DNA of 64,000 bases from UA16 sp965661575 (GCA_965661575.1 CBFIEJ010000002.1:39508-103507); one strand, 5' to 3'; numbered from the stretch's first letter, positions 33,565 to 42,818 are shown. The notes: a model not told the origin generated them from the sequence alone. A program made the numbers and translations.

Positions 33565-36141
33565 ATGAAGGATCAAATAATTCCATTTTTGAAGCAGAAC
33601 GGATTGCATGCACTCAGTATCCTCGTCTTTGTGGTCTTGAGCGTGTCATTGTTGTCCAAATCGTACGATGGTTATTCCGTACGTCAAGGAGATACCAAAA
33701 GCTTTAAGGGGATGAGTCGAGAGGCGCTCGATCACCGGATTTTACATGGTGAGCTACCTGCATGGACAGGTGCTATGTTTTCTGGAATGCCCACCACCCA
33801 TATCACGCCAAAAACTTCACCTTGGCACATTCCCCGTCGATTCCAGACCATTGGGATGAATGCTTTTCAGTCTTCAGGGGTATTCACATTCTTTATGGCC
33901 ATGTTGTCCGCTTACCTGTTGGCGATTGCGCTGGGTGCATCCGTACCGGTAGCGATGCTCTGTGGCATTGGCTTTGGACTTTCTTCGTTTGAAGTTTTGT
34001 ATTACTCGGCAGGGCACAACACGAAGGTGAGGGCCATTGCTTACTTGCCCGGAATTATCGCAGGCGTGATTTGGGTCTACAGGAGAAATTTAGGGTTGGG
34101 CATGGCGATTGCAGCGCTTTTTACCTCTCTGCACGTTTATGCGAATCACTACCAAATCACCTACTACCTGTTGTTTTTGTTGGTCGCGATTGGCATCGCA
34201 GAAACGATTGGAATTTTTAAACGGACACAAAATTGGAAAGCGACTTTATTGCCAGGGGTTGGGCTCTTGATCGCAGGACTCGTTGGTGCTCTTCCGAGCT
34301 TTTCTAATGTCCTTGAGACCAAAGGTTATGCGGAAGCGACCATTCGGGGTGAACGGATTCTGACCGACGACAATGCTGCAGGAGACATGGCCACAGGTGA
34401 GTCAGGATTGGATCGCGATTATATTTTAGAGTACAGCATGTCTGATGGCGAGTGGTGGTCTATTATGTGCGCGGACATCAAAGGCGGTGGCAGTCCTCTG
34501 TATTGGGGAGAGCAAAAGTTTTCAGGCGGTGCGCTGTATTTTGGAGCCATTTTGTGTGCGTTGTTTTTCATCTTTTTGATTGCCGGAAGAGATCGCTTAA
34601 AATGGCCGTTGGTTGTGGTGACAGTTATGGCAATAATCCTTTCTCGAAGAGACGGAGGCATTTTGACAGATTTCTTCTTGGATTACATTCCTTTCTTCAA
34701 TCAGTTTCGAGACACGAAAATGATGCTAATTCTTGTTCAAGTTGCAGTGTCGATTGGAACGGCTCTGGCGTTGGTAGAGATGGGTGAACTGATATCCAAT
34801 GGAGGCGAAGAGTTGAAAAAGAGGAGAGTGTGGTGGATGGGTGCACTTGGTTTTCTTTCACTGATATTTGCCGCTTTTTATGCTTTGCCGGAGCTCTTCT
34901 TTGATTTTCAAACTTCGATCAAGCAAGACGTTGCCGTGGAGCAGCTCGGTTATCCAGAAGCTTTGAAGAGGAGGTTGGACATCTTTCGGTCAGATGTTGC
35001 CCGAACGCTGGGTTTGCTCGTTTTGACAGCAGGCGTTCTTGCTGCAGCACTGTGGCAGAAAATGACCATGCGTTGGGCGGTGATCCTTCTTGTGGTGGCC
35101 ACGGCTTTTGACCTTTGGAATGTCGATCAACGTTATTTCAATGACGATAAAGTCAACGGTGTTTACCGGAATTGGGTCAAGTCATTTGATGCGCGTTTTC
35201 CGTTTGATCCTTCCCCACAAATGGGTAAAGTGTTGGCGGCTGAGTTCGAGGATTCGCAGGAAATGAATGCGCTGGCGGATCGGCTCTACGAAGGTTACCT
35301 TGATGCTTCAGACCGAGGCCATCTTTCGTTGAATCGACGGCAGAAAGAGAAGTTGCAATTGATTTCAAAGTACGGTGCCCTGCGCATGACTTCGCCGTTT
35401 CGAATCTTCAAATGGGAGAATCCATTCAATGACAGTTCACTGTCCTACTTTTTTCAATCTGTTGGCGGCTATCATGCGGCGAAGTTGCGCCGTTATCAAG
35501 ACTTTATCGAGCGTGTATTGAGCCCAGAGCGTGATCGCTTCATTGCTCTTGCTCAGAATGGTCAGCTGCAGGAGGGGCTTTCGCAAATTGTTGGATTGCG
35601 AATGCTCAACACGCATTATATTTTGTTTGACCAATTCGAAGACCCGGTTCCGTTGCCGGATTTTTCAGGGTATGCATGGGTCGCAACAGATTGGGAAACT
35701 GCATCGAGTGATGACGAAGAAATTGCAATGACCGCTGCATTGAAATCCGTGAATTCGGGGGTCATTCATGCGGAGTTCACGAGCGAACTTGAAGGGCTCC
35801 TTCCGGGAGCATCCGGCACTGTGCAACTGTCCTCTTATCAGCCGGACTTACTTGAATACAGGTCCGATTTGGATGCGGCTGGATTGGTCGTGTTCTCGGA
35901 GGTGTGGTACCCCAAGTCATGGATAGCGACCATAGATGGTAATCCTGTGGAAACCATTCGAGCCAATTATGTGTTACGGGCCTTGAAGGTTCCTGCAGGT
36001 AGTCACGATATAGTTTGGCGTTGCGAGCAAAAGTCGTCTGCACTGCCAATGGTAGGCAATTTGTTATTCCTCATATTCATTTTGGGATCGTCGTGGTATG
36101 GAATTAAGAAACCCAAAACGGGATTTATTGAGCAAGCTTAA
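33565..36141 (+). CDS. YfhO-family polytopic membrane protein
   Basis: 858 residues. A first membrane helix (about 14-32) is followed by a periplasmic loop with 'WTGAMFSGMPTTHITPK', the YfhO signature region, and about ten more hydrophobic segments. A large soluble domain sits before the last helix. The 'VFSEVWYPKSWIATIDG' stretch near the C-terminus is also typical. YfhO proteins resemble GT-C glycosyltransferases, and in Firmicutes they modify teichoic acids or other surface glycans; the role in Bacteroidota is not established. The 3' end overlaps the next gene by 44 bases. Confidence 0.85.
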   Translation: MKDQIIPFLKQNGLHALSILVFVVLSVSLLSKSYDGYSVRQGDTKSFKGMSREALDHRILHGELPAWTGAMFSGMPTTHITPKTSPWHIPRRFQTIGMNAFQSSGVFTFFMAMLSAYLLAIALGASVPVAMLCGIGFGLSSFEVLYYSAGHNTKVRAIAYLPGIIAGVIWVYRRNLGLGMAIAALFTSLHVYANHYQITYYLLFLLVAIGIAETIGIFKRTQNWKATLLPGVGLLIAGLVGALPSFSNVLETKGYAEATIRGERILTDDNAAGDMATGESGLDRDYILEYSMSDGEWWSIMCADIKGGGSPLYWGEQKFSGGALYFGAILCALFFIFLIAGRDRLKWPLVVVTVMAIILSRRDGGILTDFFLDYIPFFNQFRDTKMMLILVQVAVSIGTALALVEMGELISNGGEELKKRRVWWMGALGFLSLIFAAFYALPELFFDFQTSIKQDVAVEQLGYPEALKRRLDIFRSDVARTLGLLVLTAGVLAAALWQKMTMRWAVILLVVATAFDLWNVDQRYFNDDKVNGVYRNWVKSFDARFPFDPSPQMGKVLAAEFEDSQEMNALADRLYEGYLDASDRGHLSLNRRQKEKLQLISKYGALRMTSPFRIFKWENPFNDSSLSYFFQSVGGYHAAKLRRYQDFIERVLSPERDRFIALAQNGQLQEGLSQIVGLRMLNTHYILFDQFEDPVPLPDFSGYAWVATDWETASSDDEEIAMTAALKSVNSGVIHAEFTSELEGLLPGASGTVQLSSYQPDLLEYRSDLDAAGLVVFSEVWYPKSWIATIDGNPVETIRANYVLRALKVPAGSHDIVWRCEQKSSALPMVGNLLFLIFILGSSWYGIKKPKTGFIEQA

Positions 36142-37363
36142 GGGGGGAATAGAACAAAATGTCAGCGTCCACTGGCATTGGAATGAGCAAGGCAGTCACT
36201 CAGTCGACTGGGAGGCTTGGAATGCATTGATCAAGGTTTCCAAAAGCCCCTCGATTTTCTTGGAGAGTCGAATGATGTTGAGTTTGATGAATTCTGCAGA
36301 GCGGAATATAGCAGCTGTGACATGGCACCAAGGCAAAGAATTGATTGGGATCGCCGTGGTCGAAGATGCCGTTGCAGAAAGCTTAAACTTGGATGGTCAC
36401 ATCTCTGTTAAGCGTTCGTGGTTTTCGTTCATCAGTCGTTGGCTTCACGGATCAGAAGGAAAATTCACGTTTCGTGTGCGCGTCATTGGGCCGGTTCTAG
36501 GAAGTGGTTTACACAGCTACCGTTGGGCTTCTCACGTATCTGAATTCGATCAGAGGCGGCTTTTAACCGAGACCATCTTCACATCTCAAAGTGACACTGG
36601 AACACGTATTCCACGGGTGGCCATGCTCAAGGATTTACCGGTTCATTACAAGGGACGAAGAAAGTCTTTGCACCCTGGATGGACTCCATTGGAATTTGAT
36701 CCCGAAATGCTCTTGTACATCGATTCAGAATGGGGCAGCTTGTCTGACTATATGGAGCAGATGACGACAAAGTCACGAACGAAGATCAAGCGTGTGCTCA
36801 AGGTTTCAGCGTCCTTGGAAATTTCCAATTGGTCCGAGCAAAAGGTCACGGAAGAAGCGGATCGACTGATTTTTCTCTATCAAAAGGTATTCAATCGTTC
36901 CGGTTTTCGCCTCGGGCAACTGCATGCCGATGAGCTCATTGAATCCAAACGATTTTGGGGAGATGATTTCGTCGTCAAAGGCTATGAACTCGAAGGACAG
37001 CTTGTTGGATTTCAATGCGCTTACATCGGGCAAGATGAAGTAGAAGCTTTTTTTGTTGGATTTGACCCTGAACTCGTAAAAAGTCACGCCATCTACCAAC
37101 GAATGCTCGTTGAGTTTATATGCCTCGGGATCGATCACCACAGTGGCCGAGTGAACATGGGCCGAACAGCACTCGATATCAAATCTTCTGTTGGTGCGTT
37201 GCCACAGCGCTTGCAATGCGATGTGCGATTCAAAAATCCACTCTTTCATGCGGTTGTGAGCCGGTATACGAGAGGTTTCGATCCCGCGGAGCAGGTTTTA
37301 AAGAAGGCGTGGAAGGCGGGTGCGTATGCGAAACGGAAGCATTTAGAAATCCATTCCGCCTGA
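36098..37363 (+). CDS. Predicted acyl/aminoacyl transferase of the GNAT/FemAB-like type
   Basis: 421 residues, no signal peptide. The C-terminal half reads like a GNAT/FemAB fold: a basic helix 'KSRTKIKRVLKV', then 'ELEGQLVGFQCAYIGQDEVE', 'FFVGFDPELVKSHAIYQRML' and 'INFGR'-like 'VNMGRTALDIKSSVGALP', an arrangement seen in FemAB-like N-acyltransferases. The N-terminal half is unassigned. The start lies 44 bases inside the YfhO gene in another frame, which suggests coupling and a possible shared role in cell-surface modification. The 3' end overlaps the convergent barrel gene by 21 bases. Activity is inferred, not established. Confidence 0.6.
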   Translation: MELRNPKRDLLSKLKGGIEQNVSVHWHWNEQGSHSVDWEAWNALIKVSKSPSIFLESRMMLSLMNSAERNIAAVTWHQGKELIGIAVVEDAVAESLNLDGHISVKRSWFSFISRWLHGSEGKFTFRVRVIGPVLGSGLHSYRWASHVSEFDQRRLLTETIFTSQSDTGTRIPRVAMLKDLPVHYKGRRKSLHPGWTPLEFDPEMLLYIDSEWGSLSDYMEQMTTKSRTKIKRVLKVSASLEISNWSEQKVTEEADRLIFLYQKVFNRSGFRLGQLHADELIESKRFWGDDFVVKGYELEGQLVGFQCAYIGQDEVEAFFVGFDPELVKSHAIYQRMLVEFICLGIDHHSGRVNMGRTALDIKSSVGALPQRLQCDVRFKNPLFHAVVSRYTRGFDPAEQVLKKAWKAGAYAKRKHLEIHSA

Positions 37364-39859
37364 TTCGCCTCCAAAGTTACTTCCGCGCGGATAACCGCCC
37401 CGACCAGCACGCTGCTCTAATTTACCCAGCTTCCAGGTCGCGGTCAAAAAGACGTTCTGGGATTCCCGTTTGAATCGGTTTTCTTGGTACAAATTGCCAA
37501 AGTCAGAAGTATAGGACCATTCGCGTGTATTGAAAACGTCACTCAGCTTGAGTGCAATCGTCAAATTACCATCGAGGAGTTTGCGCTGAAGGTTGGCATC
37601 CATGTAAGCAAAACCATTGAATTGTCCTTGTGGGGTAATGGATGGACCGCGGTACATCCCATTCAATTGCCACTTCCATTTCTTGTCTTCACCCCAGGAT
37701 TGATTGGCGAAGAAATTGAGGTTGTAGGACCAACCCTGCGCATCGCTGGCGAACTCGACATCACCGACTTGGTTCGATAGATGATAGAAGGAGCCTGTGA
37801 ATCTAAATTGGCCAGCGCCTGGAAGAGGGACCATGAGAATGACCTCAATTCCTTCATCTCTCCGGCTGCCTTGATTCCACCAACTCGAAGTACGGATCCC
37901 AGCGGAGTCAATGTTGGAGTAACGTTGAATCAAATCATCTGTTTCCTTGACAAAAAAAGAGGTGGTCAACGACTTGCGTTTGCGGGACCACTGATGTCCA
38001 ATCTCGTATGAGTTGGTGTATTCGGGCCGCAATTCAGGATTGCCAACGCGCAGATTTCGGCTGTCACTGTCGTCGAGGAATGGTGTTACAGATCGTCCGC
38101 GAGGTCTGTTGACGCGGCGGCTGTAACTGGCAATCCAGCTGACTTCATCATTGCTCTGACGAGAAACATTGATCGAGGGATAGACCGAGAAGTAATTGTT
38201 TTCAAAAGCCTGGTCGTTCTCCCACCGCGCACCGGTAAATACTTGTTCCAGTCTCAGCCCTGCTTGCGTTCCCCAGGTTCCCCACTTTCGTCCGTAAGTC
38301 GCATAGGCAGCATGGACGTCTTCGCGGTATTCAAAGTCAAATGACCGGGCGATGGGGTTGGTCGGAATGTAAATGCCTTGTGACCAAAAGGATGAGTCAG
38401 AATAGAGGTAGTCGAACTTATCGTCTTTTCGCGACAAATTGGACTTCAGGCCCCATTCGAGTTTGCCTTCATTCTCCAGAGGTTTTTCAAAGTCTAACTG
38501 AAGGACCGTGCGCATCGAACGATTTTCTTGCAAATTGGTGTCTCGAACCGTTGCGATCGCAACGCCGTCCGTTTCGAGTATCGATTCCTCTTGAATGAAT
38601 TCGTCGGAGGAGGATGCTGAGCCAGAGTAGCGTGCTCGAAGCCGAAGGAAATGGGATGGGTTCTGATTGTATTCTTTGCGGTAACCGAGATCAGCGTCGA
38701 AACCTTTGCTGGCGTCCAATTCTTCAGAGGAACGGAGACTATTGAATTCTGTTCCCGTGCTCCAGACTTCTTCATTCGTCAATCCGTTGTTGCGTTTATT
38801 ATCGCTCTGGTTCACATTGATATTTGCTGAAAACACTTCGCTCTTGGAGGGGTACCATTCCATCCCGATTCGTCCGTTGACGCTGGTTCGAAGCTGATCA
38901 CCGTCTCGGGTTTGATCCAAAAGAGATACACTGTCCACGGTGAGCGTGCGGGAGGATTCACCTTCGCGGAATAAGTCGCGTTGGTTCCAACTGGCACTGC
39001 TGAAGACGCTGAATTTATCGTTTTTGTAATTCAGTGAAACTGAACCGTTGTGATTGTCTCCCGTTCCTGCTGTTCCCTGCAATTGTCCGTGAAAACCCTG
39101 CAGTTTGTTCTTCTTAAGGATGATATTCAGGATACCGGCCATGCCATCCGGGTCATATTTGGCAGAAGGATTGGTGATGATCTCAACGCGGTCGATGCTG
39201 CTTGCTGGAATTTGCTCAAGGAACGCATTTTGCGCTGCACCTGCCAAACCAGACGGACGTCCGTCAATGAGGATTTGCACTTGTGAGGAGCCCCGCAGCG
39301 ATACATTTCCGTCAATATCTACAGCTACAGATGGTACATTGACAAGGATTTCAGATGCATTGCCGCCTGCTGCTGATAAGTCATTGCCCACGCGGAATAC
39401 GCGGCGGTCGATGAGCATCTCAAGTGTGCTAGCGTCAGTCGCCACGACGGCTTCCTCCAAGTCATTCACCTTTTTATCGAGTGCAATGTAGCCAGCGTCA
39501 TGTGCAATGGAGGTTTTGGGTGTTAACGTGATGGTTTCGGACTTGAAGCCTTCATATCCCATGAATTGAACATTGAGGGTGTATTTGCCTAGGGGGAGCT
39601 CGGTGAGAGAAAATTGCCCTTCTTCATTGGCCAATTGACCTGCGACTATGCTACTGTCTCGAATGGCGAGAAGAGCCACTGAAGCAAACGGAATGGGACT
39701 GGTTCCATCGGCTTCTACCACCACACCTGAAACGGAGGCGATTTCCGGCCTGTATCGCTCTCCTCCGGTTGGACGTTGTGCCAGAAGTGCGGAAGAGCTG
39801 GCGAGCCCAAAAACTGCAATGGTAAAGAAGTTGCAAAGCCTCATTTTAATGCTTTTCAT
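37343..39859 (-). CDS. TonB-receptor-like outer-membrane beta-barrel protein with carboxypeptidase-like N-terminal domain
   Basis: 838 residues with a signal peptide ('VFGLASSSALLAQ'). A carboxypeptidase-D regulatory-like domain at about 35-130 ('VSGVVVEADGTSPIPFASVA', 'LPLGKYTLNVQFMGYEGF') precedes a plug domain ('SEILVNVPSVAVDIDGNVSL', 'IEIITNPSAKYDPDGMAGIL') and an OMP_b-brl_3-type barrel. A Gly-rich tail 'NFGGESGGMDF' follows the last strand. Proteins of this family are widespread in Bacteroidota; their substrates are mostly unknown, and some do not transport. There is no SusD partner next to it, so it is not a typical glycan-utilisation pair. Confidence 0.88.
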   Translation of the reverse strand: MKSIKMRLCNFFTIAVFGLASSSALLAQRPTGGERYRPEIASVSGVVVEADGTSPIPFASVALLAIRDSSIVAGQLANEEGQFSLTELPLGKYTLNVQFMGYEGFKSETITLTPKTSIAHDAGYIALDKKVNDLEEAVVATDASTLEMLIDRRVFRVGNDLSAAGGNASEILVNVPSVAVDIDGNVSLRGSSQVQILIDGRPSGLAGAAQNAFLEQIPASSIDRVEIITNPSAKYDPDGMAGILNIILKKNKLQGFHGQLQGTAGTGDNHNGSVSLNYKNDKFSVFSSASWNQRDLFREGESSRTLTVDSVSLLDQTRDGDQLRTSVNGRIGMEWYPSKSEVFSANINVNQSDNKRNNGLTNEEVWSTGTEFNSLRSSEELDASKGFDADLGYRKEYNQNPSHFLRLRARYSGSASSSDEFIQEESILETDGVAIATVRDTNLQENRSMRTVLQLDFEKPLENEGKLEWGLKSNLSRKDDKFDYLYSDSSFWSQGIYIPTNPIARSFDFEYREDVHAAYATYGRKWGTWGTQAGLRLEQVFTGARWENDQAFENNYFSVYPSINVSRQSNDEVSWIASYSRRVNRPRGRSVTPFLDDSDSRNLRVGNPELRPEYTNSYEIGHQWSRKRKSLTTSFFVKETDDLIQRYSNIDSAGIRTSSWWNQGSRRDEGIEVILMVPLPGAGQFRFTGSFYHLSNQVGDVEFASDAQGWSYNLNFFANQSWGEDKKWKWQLNGMYRGPSITPQGQFNGFAYMDANLQRKLLDGNLTIALKLSDVFNTREWSYTSDFGNLYQENRFKRESQNVFLTATWKLGKLEQRAGRGGYPRGSNFGGESGGMDF

Positions 39860-39921
39860 ACAACGTAAGAACGACTCTAGAAGCGAAAGGTTCTAACATG
39901 TACGACGATTTACACGAGGGT

Positions 39922-40857
39922 TTAAACGACGGGCCAACCATCTCGAACAATCGCCCCGCGGATGATTTCGTGCCATTGGCCTGCCCGCATTTCCACTTGC
40001 GCGACCATGATGTGCTTCCATTTTTCCAATGCCGTCAATGTGTCGTCCATGGTTTTGATTTCGTTTGCTTCATCTAATTCGTGACGCGTTCGAAGCCAGT
40101 GCCGAGCGGGAATGATAATCCAAGAAGCCTCAGCTTGCCAGATGGTGGGCCATTCACTTTGGGTGCACCACCACCCCGTGGAGACTTTGAAGTGCGCATG
40201 ATGAGGCAGCTGCGCTCTGGTGATTTCGCGAAAATGGACAAAAAACCAGCCTTTGATCCATGCGGCACGGGCATTCACTTGAATGCCCCTTGCGCGCAAG
40301 ATTGCCTGCGCCTCAGGTGTCTGGTCTAGATTTAACTGGGTCGAAAGTTTGCCCAGTTTCAAGTCAAGTCGATCCGAGGGATCCATTCCAATCCAATCAG
40401 ACCATGCCCGCGAATTGCCCGTTTGCAGGTAGAACTTGCAAGCCAGTTCGAGGTGGGTCACCTCTTCCGTTTCGTGGTCTTGCACGATAAGATCCATTTC
40501 ACCGAGGGTCCGTTTTTTGCCTTGGACGATGATGTTTTTGGCCAAAACCGTGTATTCAGGGCTTGCTTCAAACCACCAATTGACAAGACGCTCAAAACGT
40601 TGGCCTAGGCGTAAGGGTTTTGTTCCGAGGATTGATGCCTCAGGCTGACTTATTTGCGCCCATTTTGGGCACTGAAGTTGCATCGAACGAAGCGCTTGAA
40701 GATGATAATTGGAAGACCATAATGCAGGCAACTGATTAGAATCTCCATCCATCAAGGGCACGCTACCGATTGTCCAAGCCAATTCTTGCCAGATGGCATG
40801 GGGGCAGGCGTCTTGGATGTTTTCGAGGGAAGGATCCCATTGATCGGCTTTGGTCAT
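39922..40857 (-). CDS. DUF1853-family protein
   Basis: 311 residues, no signal peptide. Recognisable DUF1853 blocks: 'LGQRFERLVNWWFE', 'KRTLGEMDLIVQDHETEEVT', 'HLELACKFYL' and 'WIGMDPSDRLDLKLGKLSTQ'. The Glu-x-Asp and Glu-x-Ala-x-Lys arrangement in 'GEMDLIVQ...LELACKF' is reminiscent of a PD-(D/E)XK nuclease core, an inference from the motif only. Function of the family is unknown. It is transcribed toward the barrel gene and divergent from a small unknown gene. Confidence 0.78.
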   Translation of the reverse strand: MTKADQWDPSLENIQDACPHAIWQELAWTIGSVPLMDGDSNQLPALWSSNYHLQALRSMQLQCPKWAQISQPEASILGTKPLRLGQRFERLVNWWFEASPEYTVLAKNIIVQGKKRTLGEMDLIVQDHETEEVTHLELACKFYLQTGNSRAWSDWIGMDPSDRLDLKLGKLSTQLNLDQTPEAQAILRARGIQVNARAAWIKGWFFVHFREITRAQLPHHAHFKVSTGWWCTQSEWPTIWQAEASWIIIPARHWLRTRHELDEANEIKTMDDTLTALEKWKHIMVAQVEMRAGQWHEIIRGAIVRDGWPVV

Positions 40858-40876
40858 CGCGGATATTCTATCTTCG
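40849..40876 (+). promoter_or_regulatory. Possible promoter of the 40900-42264 operon
   Basis: TTTG (40849-40852), a 16-base spacer, then TATCTTCG (40869-40876), a 7 of 8 match to TAnnTTTG. It overlaps the beginning of the divergent DUF1853 gene. Confidence 0.4.
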
Positions 40877-40899
40877 CGGCCAAATTAGATTGGAAATCC

Positions 40900-41130
40900 A
40901 TGCGAACCGTCAGTCAAATTCCACACCCCCTGATGCGTATTACGGTCACCAGCTGGAATGAAAAATATCAGTTGCGGTTCGAGTTAGATCGCTATGAGCA
41001 GGTATTCAAAGTGGAACAGGAGGAAAGCAGCATCCTGGAACTGGAGCAGTTGGCAAAGCTAATGTCAGAGTCAGTTCTTCATGGTTTCGTAGCGATGAGA
41101 ACAGGATATTTGAATCATTCAAACAATTGA
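40900..41130 (+). CDS. Unknown small protein
   Basis: 76 residues from the ATG at 40900; the frame is open further upstream but that part overlaps the DUF1853 gene and a predicted promoter. No signal peptide or membrane helix. Composition suggests two or three strands ('MRITVTSWNEKYQLRFEL') and a C-terminal amphipathic helix ('LELEQLAKLMSESVLHG'). I do not recognise a family. It starts a three-gene run (spacing 1 base, then a 4-base overlap) with the OmpH-like and DUF4924 genes. Confidence 0.6.
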   Translation: MRTVSQIPHPLMRITVTSWNEKYQLRFELDRYEQVFKVEQEESSILELEQLAKLMSESVLHGFVAMRTGYLNHSNN

Positions 41131-41131
41131 T

Positions 41132-41749
41132 ATGAACGAAAAAATTACGGTCACAGCAGTGGTGTTTTTAGCTTTATGGTCAAGCTTTTTGACCTACCAG
41201 TTTTTTGGTTCCGGTCAGGTAGAAATGCCAGAAAGCCTTCGAAAGGGGGAGAAAGCGGTCGTTGCATTCATCCATGGAGACTCGATTCAGGCCAACTGGG
41301 AGTTCATCGCAGACCGAGAGAAGGCCATGTTTATTGCAGTTCAACAGGCTCAGTTGTCCATGGAGCGAAAGTCGCGTCCATTGCAGGAAGAAGCGCAGGA
41401 ATTAATCGAATACGCCAATGGGCCAAAAGCCACCAATGATGAGGTGATGATGGCGCAAAATCGTCTCGTGGAGATTGAGAATGCACTGGGGCAAATGCAG
41501 AGTCAGCAGCAAACGGAGTTGATGCAAATGGAATCAACGATTCAAAGTGAAATCTCGGTGAAGTTATCCTCTGAAGTGGCAGCGTTTGCTCACGAATCAG
41601 AATTGGATATGGTATTGAATTGGGGGCGTTCTGGTGAGGGTGTTTTGTTCGGTCAGACCGGGTTCGATGTTACAGTTCCCTTGCTTGAATTCATGAACGA
41701 TCGTTATGAAACTGTTCCGGACACGACCCCTTTAGAAAATAAACCATGA
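41132..41749 (+). CDS. OmpH/Skp-like periplasmic chaperone
   Basis: 205 residues. One N-terminal hydrophobic segment ('ITVTAVVFLALWSSFLTY') acts as signal or anchor. Then 'KAVVAFIHGDSIQANWEFIAD', a Bacteroidota version of the Skp/OmpH core strand, a long helical hairpin with high Gln/Glu/Met content (about 70-150), and 'SELDMVLNWGRSGEGVLFG', where Skp homologs have the 'ydlvl' strand. Skp trimers hold unfolded outer-membrane proteins in the periplasm. The short sequence identity makes this a family-level call. Confidence 0.75.
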   Translation: MNEKITVTAVVFLALWSSFLTYQFFGSGQVEMPESLRKGEKAVVAFIHGDSIQANWEFIADREKAMFIAVQQAQLSMERKSRPLQEEAQELIEYANGPKATNDEVMMAQNRLVEIENALGQMQSQQQTELMQMESTIQSEISVKLSSEVAAFAHESELDMVLNWGRSGEGVLFGQTGFDVTVPLLEFMNDRYETVPDTTPLENKP

Positions 41750-42264
41750 CCACAGCAGCCATCAAAAAGGAATCTCACATCGTTGAGTACGTATTGTATG
41801 TTTGGCAAATGGAGGACGTTGCGCGAGCGGCAAAGTTCGATGTCGGCGCATTGCGGTCAATGTTCGCAGGACAAGAAGATGAAGATTTAGAGTGGGTGCT
41901 GGAGCTGAGCAGAACAATGCAGAGAGAGCATCTGGAAGAATCGGGACATGTGGCTCACATTCAAGAAACGCTTACCGAGATGGCGTTGCTCCACGATTTG
42001 TTGGTAGGCCCCATGGAGGACGCAACTTATGTCACTTCGTTTCAATCAGCAGAACCGCTGCTCAATGAGTTGAATGAACGGAAAATGAAAGGGGAATTCA
42101 AGCATCCGGTTGAGCGAATGTTAACGGCGCTCTACGGTTGGTTGGTCTTACGGATGCGCAAAGAAGAGGTCTCCTTAGAGACTGAAGCGGCGATGGTTGC
42201 GATACGTGAAATGGCCAATTCCCTTGCCAAAGGGCACATTAGGATTTATTCAGGCCAATCCTGA
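41746..42264 (+). CDS. DUF4924-family protein
   Basis: 172 residues, no signal peptide, mostly helical. The N-terminal 'KKESHIVEYVLYVWQMEDVA' is the DUF4924 signature, and 'LLHDLLVGPMEDATY' in the middle fits as well. Function unknown; restricted to Bacteroidota as far as I know. Its ATG overlaps the stop of the OmpH-like gene (ATGA). Convergent with the following unknown gene with no gap. Confidence 0.75.
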   Translation: MTTAAIKKESHIVEYVLYVWQMEDVARAAKFDVGALRSMFAGQEDEDLEWVLELSRTMQREHLEESGHVAHIQETLTEMALLHDLLVGPMEDATYVTSFQSAEPLLNELNERKMKGEFKHPVERMLTALYGWLVLRMRKEEVSLETEAAMVAIREMANSLAKGHIRIYSGQS

Positions 42265-42681
42265 TCAACGGTTTTGCAACCGACGCATGTGGCGCACTCG
42301 ACTGCTGGCCATGCGCAATACATGAGATTCGTTGCGCAGGCGATCGATGATGCTGGTCGAAAGTGTATTCTTTTCAATGTGAATGGAGTTGTCTGGCCAT
42401 TCTGACGGTTTGTCTGAGCCAATGACGAGGCAACGAAAGAATTCATAAGTTGAGCTGGCCTTTTGCGCTGCCGCTTGAAGATCAGAATCTTCAGAAGATT
42501 TTGAATCTACGACCAGCCAGGACGATCGATGTTTATCGATGTTCAATAAAAAATCATTCACTGCGGAAGAGTCCCAGAAATGACCTTCGCTGAAGTCTGA
42601 GATTCGATCAATCAAATTCTCAGCTTCGTTGCGGTTGTTGTAGACCACCCAAATGGATGGAGTTGAATGATGCGGGGTCAT
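42265..42681 (-). CDS. Unknown protein, possibly a pseudo-receiver-like fold
   Basis: 138 residues from the ATG at 42681; a GTG ten codons upstream is possible but is separated by a run of ten A. No signal peptide. Alternating strands and helices ('SIWVVYNNRNEAENLIDRI', 'SSWLVVDSKSS', 'FFRCLVIGSD') resemble a degenerate receiver or flavodoxin-like fold: an Asp sits after the third strand, but the acidic pair and the terminal Lys of real receivers are not evident. The C-terminus is basic. It is divergent from the ThiF/acyltransferase/kinase cassette across a 144-base gap that holds an inverted repeat. Confidence 0.55.
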   Translation of the reverse strand: MTPHHSTPSIWVVYNNRNEAENLIDRISDFSEGHFWDSSAVNDFLLNIDKHRSSWLVVDSKSSEDSDLQAAAQKASSTYEFFRCLVIGSDKPSEWPDNSIHIEKNTLSTSIIDRLRNESHVLRMASSRVRHMRRLQNR

Positions 42682-42759
42682 GAATTTTTTTTTTGACTCT
42701 TGTCGTCTCACTTACGACGGAGGCCCATTAAAAGTTGCATTTTTCCCCATAATCCGCTG

Positions 42760-42789
42760 TTCAAAACAACCTCTCAAGGGTGTTTTGAA
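42760..42789. repeat. Perfect 9-bp inverted repeat upstream of the ThiF-like cassette
   Basis: TTCAAAACA (42760-42768) and TGTTTTGAA (42781-42789) are exact reverse complements separated by 12 bases, with two further inner CC/GG pairs. The right arm overlaps the likely -33 element of the plus-strand promoter. It may be an operator or an RNA hairpin for one of the divergent transcripts. Confidence 0.6.
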
Positions 42790-42818
42790 TGCGCCAATTA
42801 CTCCGAAATTTAGTTTCC
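42784..42818 (+). promoter_or_regulatory. Candidate promoter of the ThiF-like cassette
   Basis: TTTG (42784-42787), a 23-base spacer, then TAGTTTCC (42811-42818, 7 of 8 to the TAnnTTTG box apart from the final G and thus imperfect). The box ends seven bases before the ATG at 42826. Confidence 0.35.
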
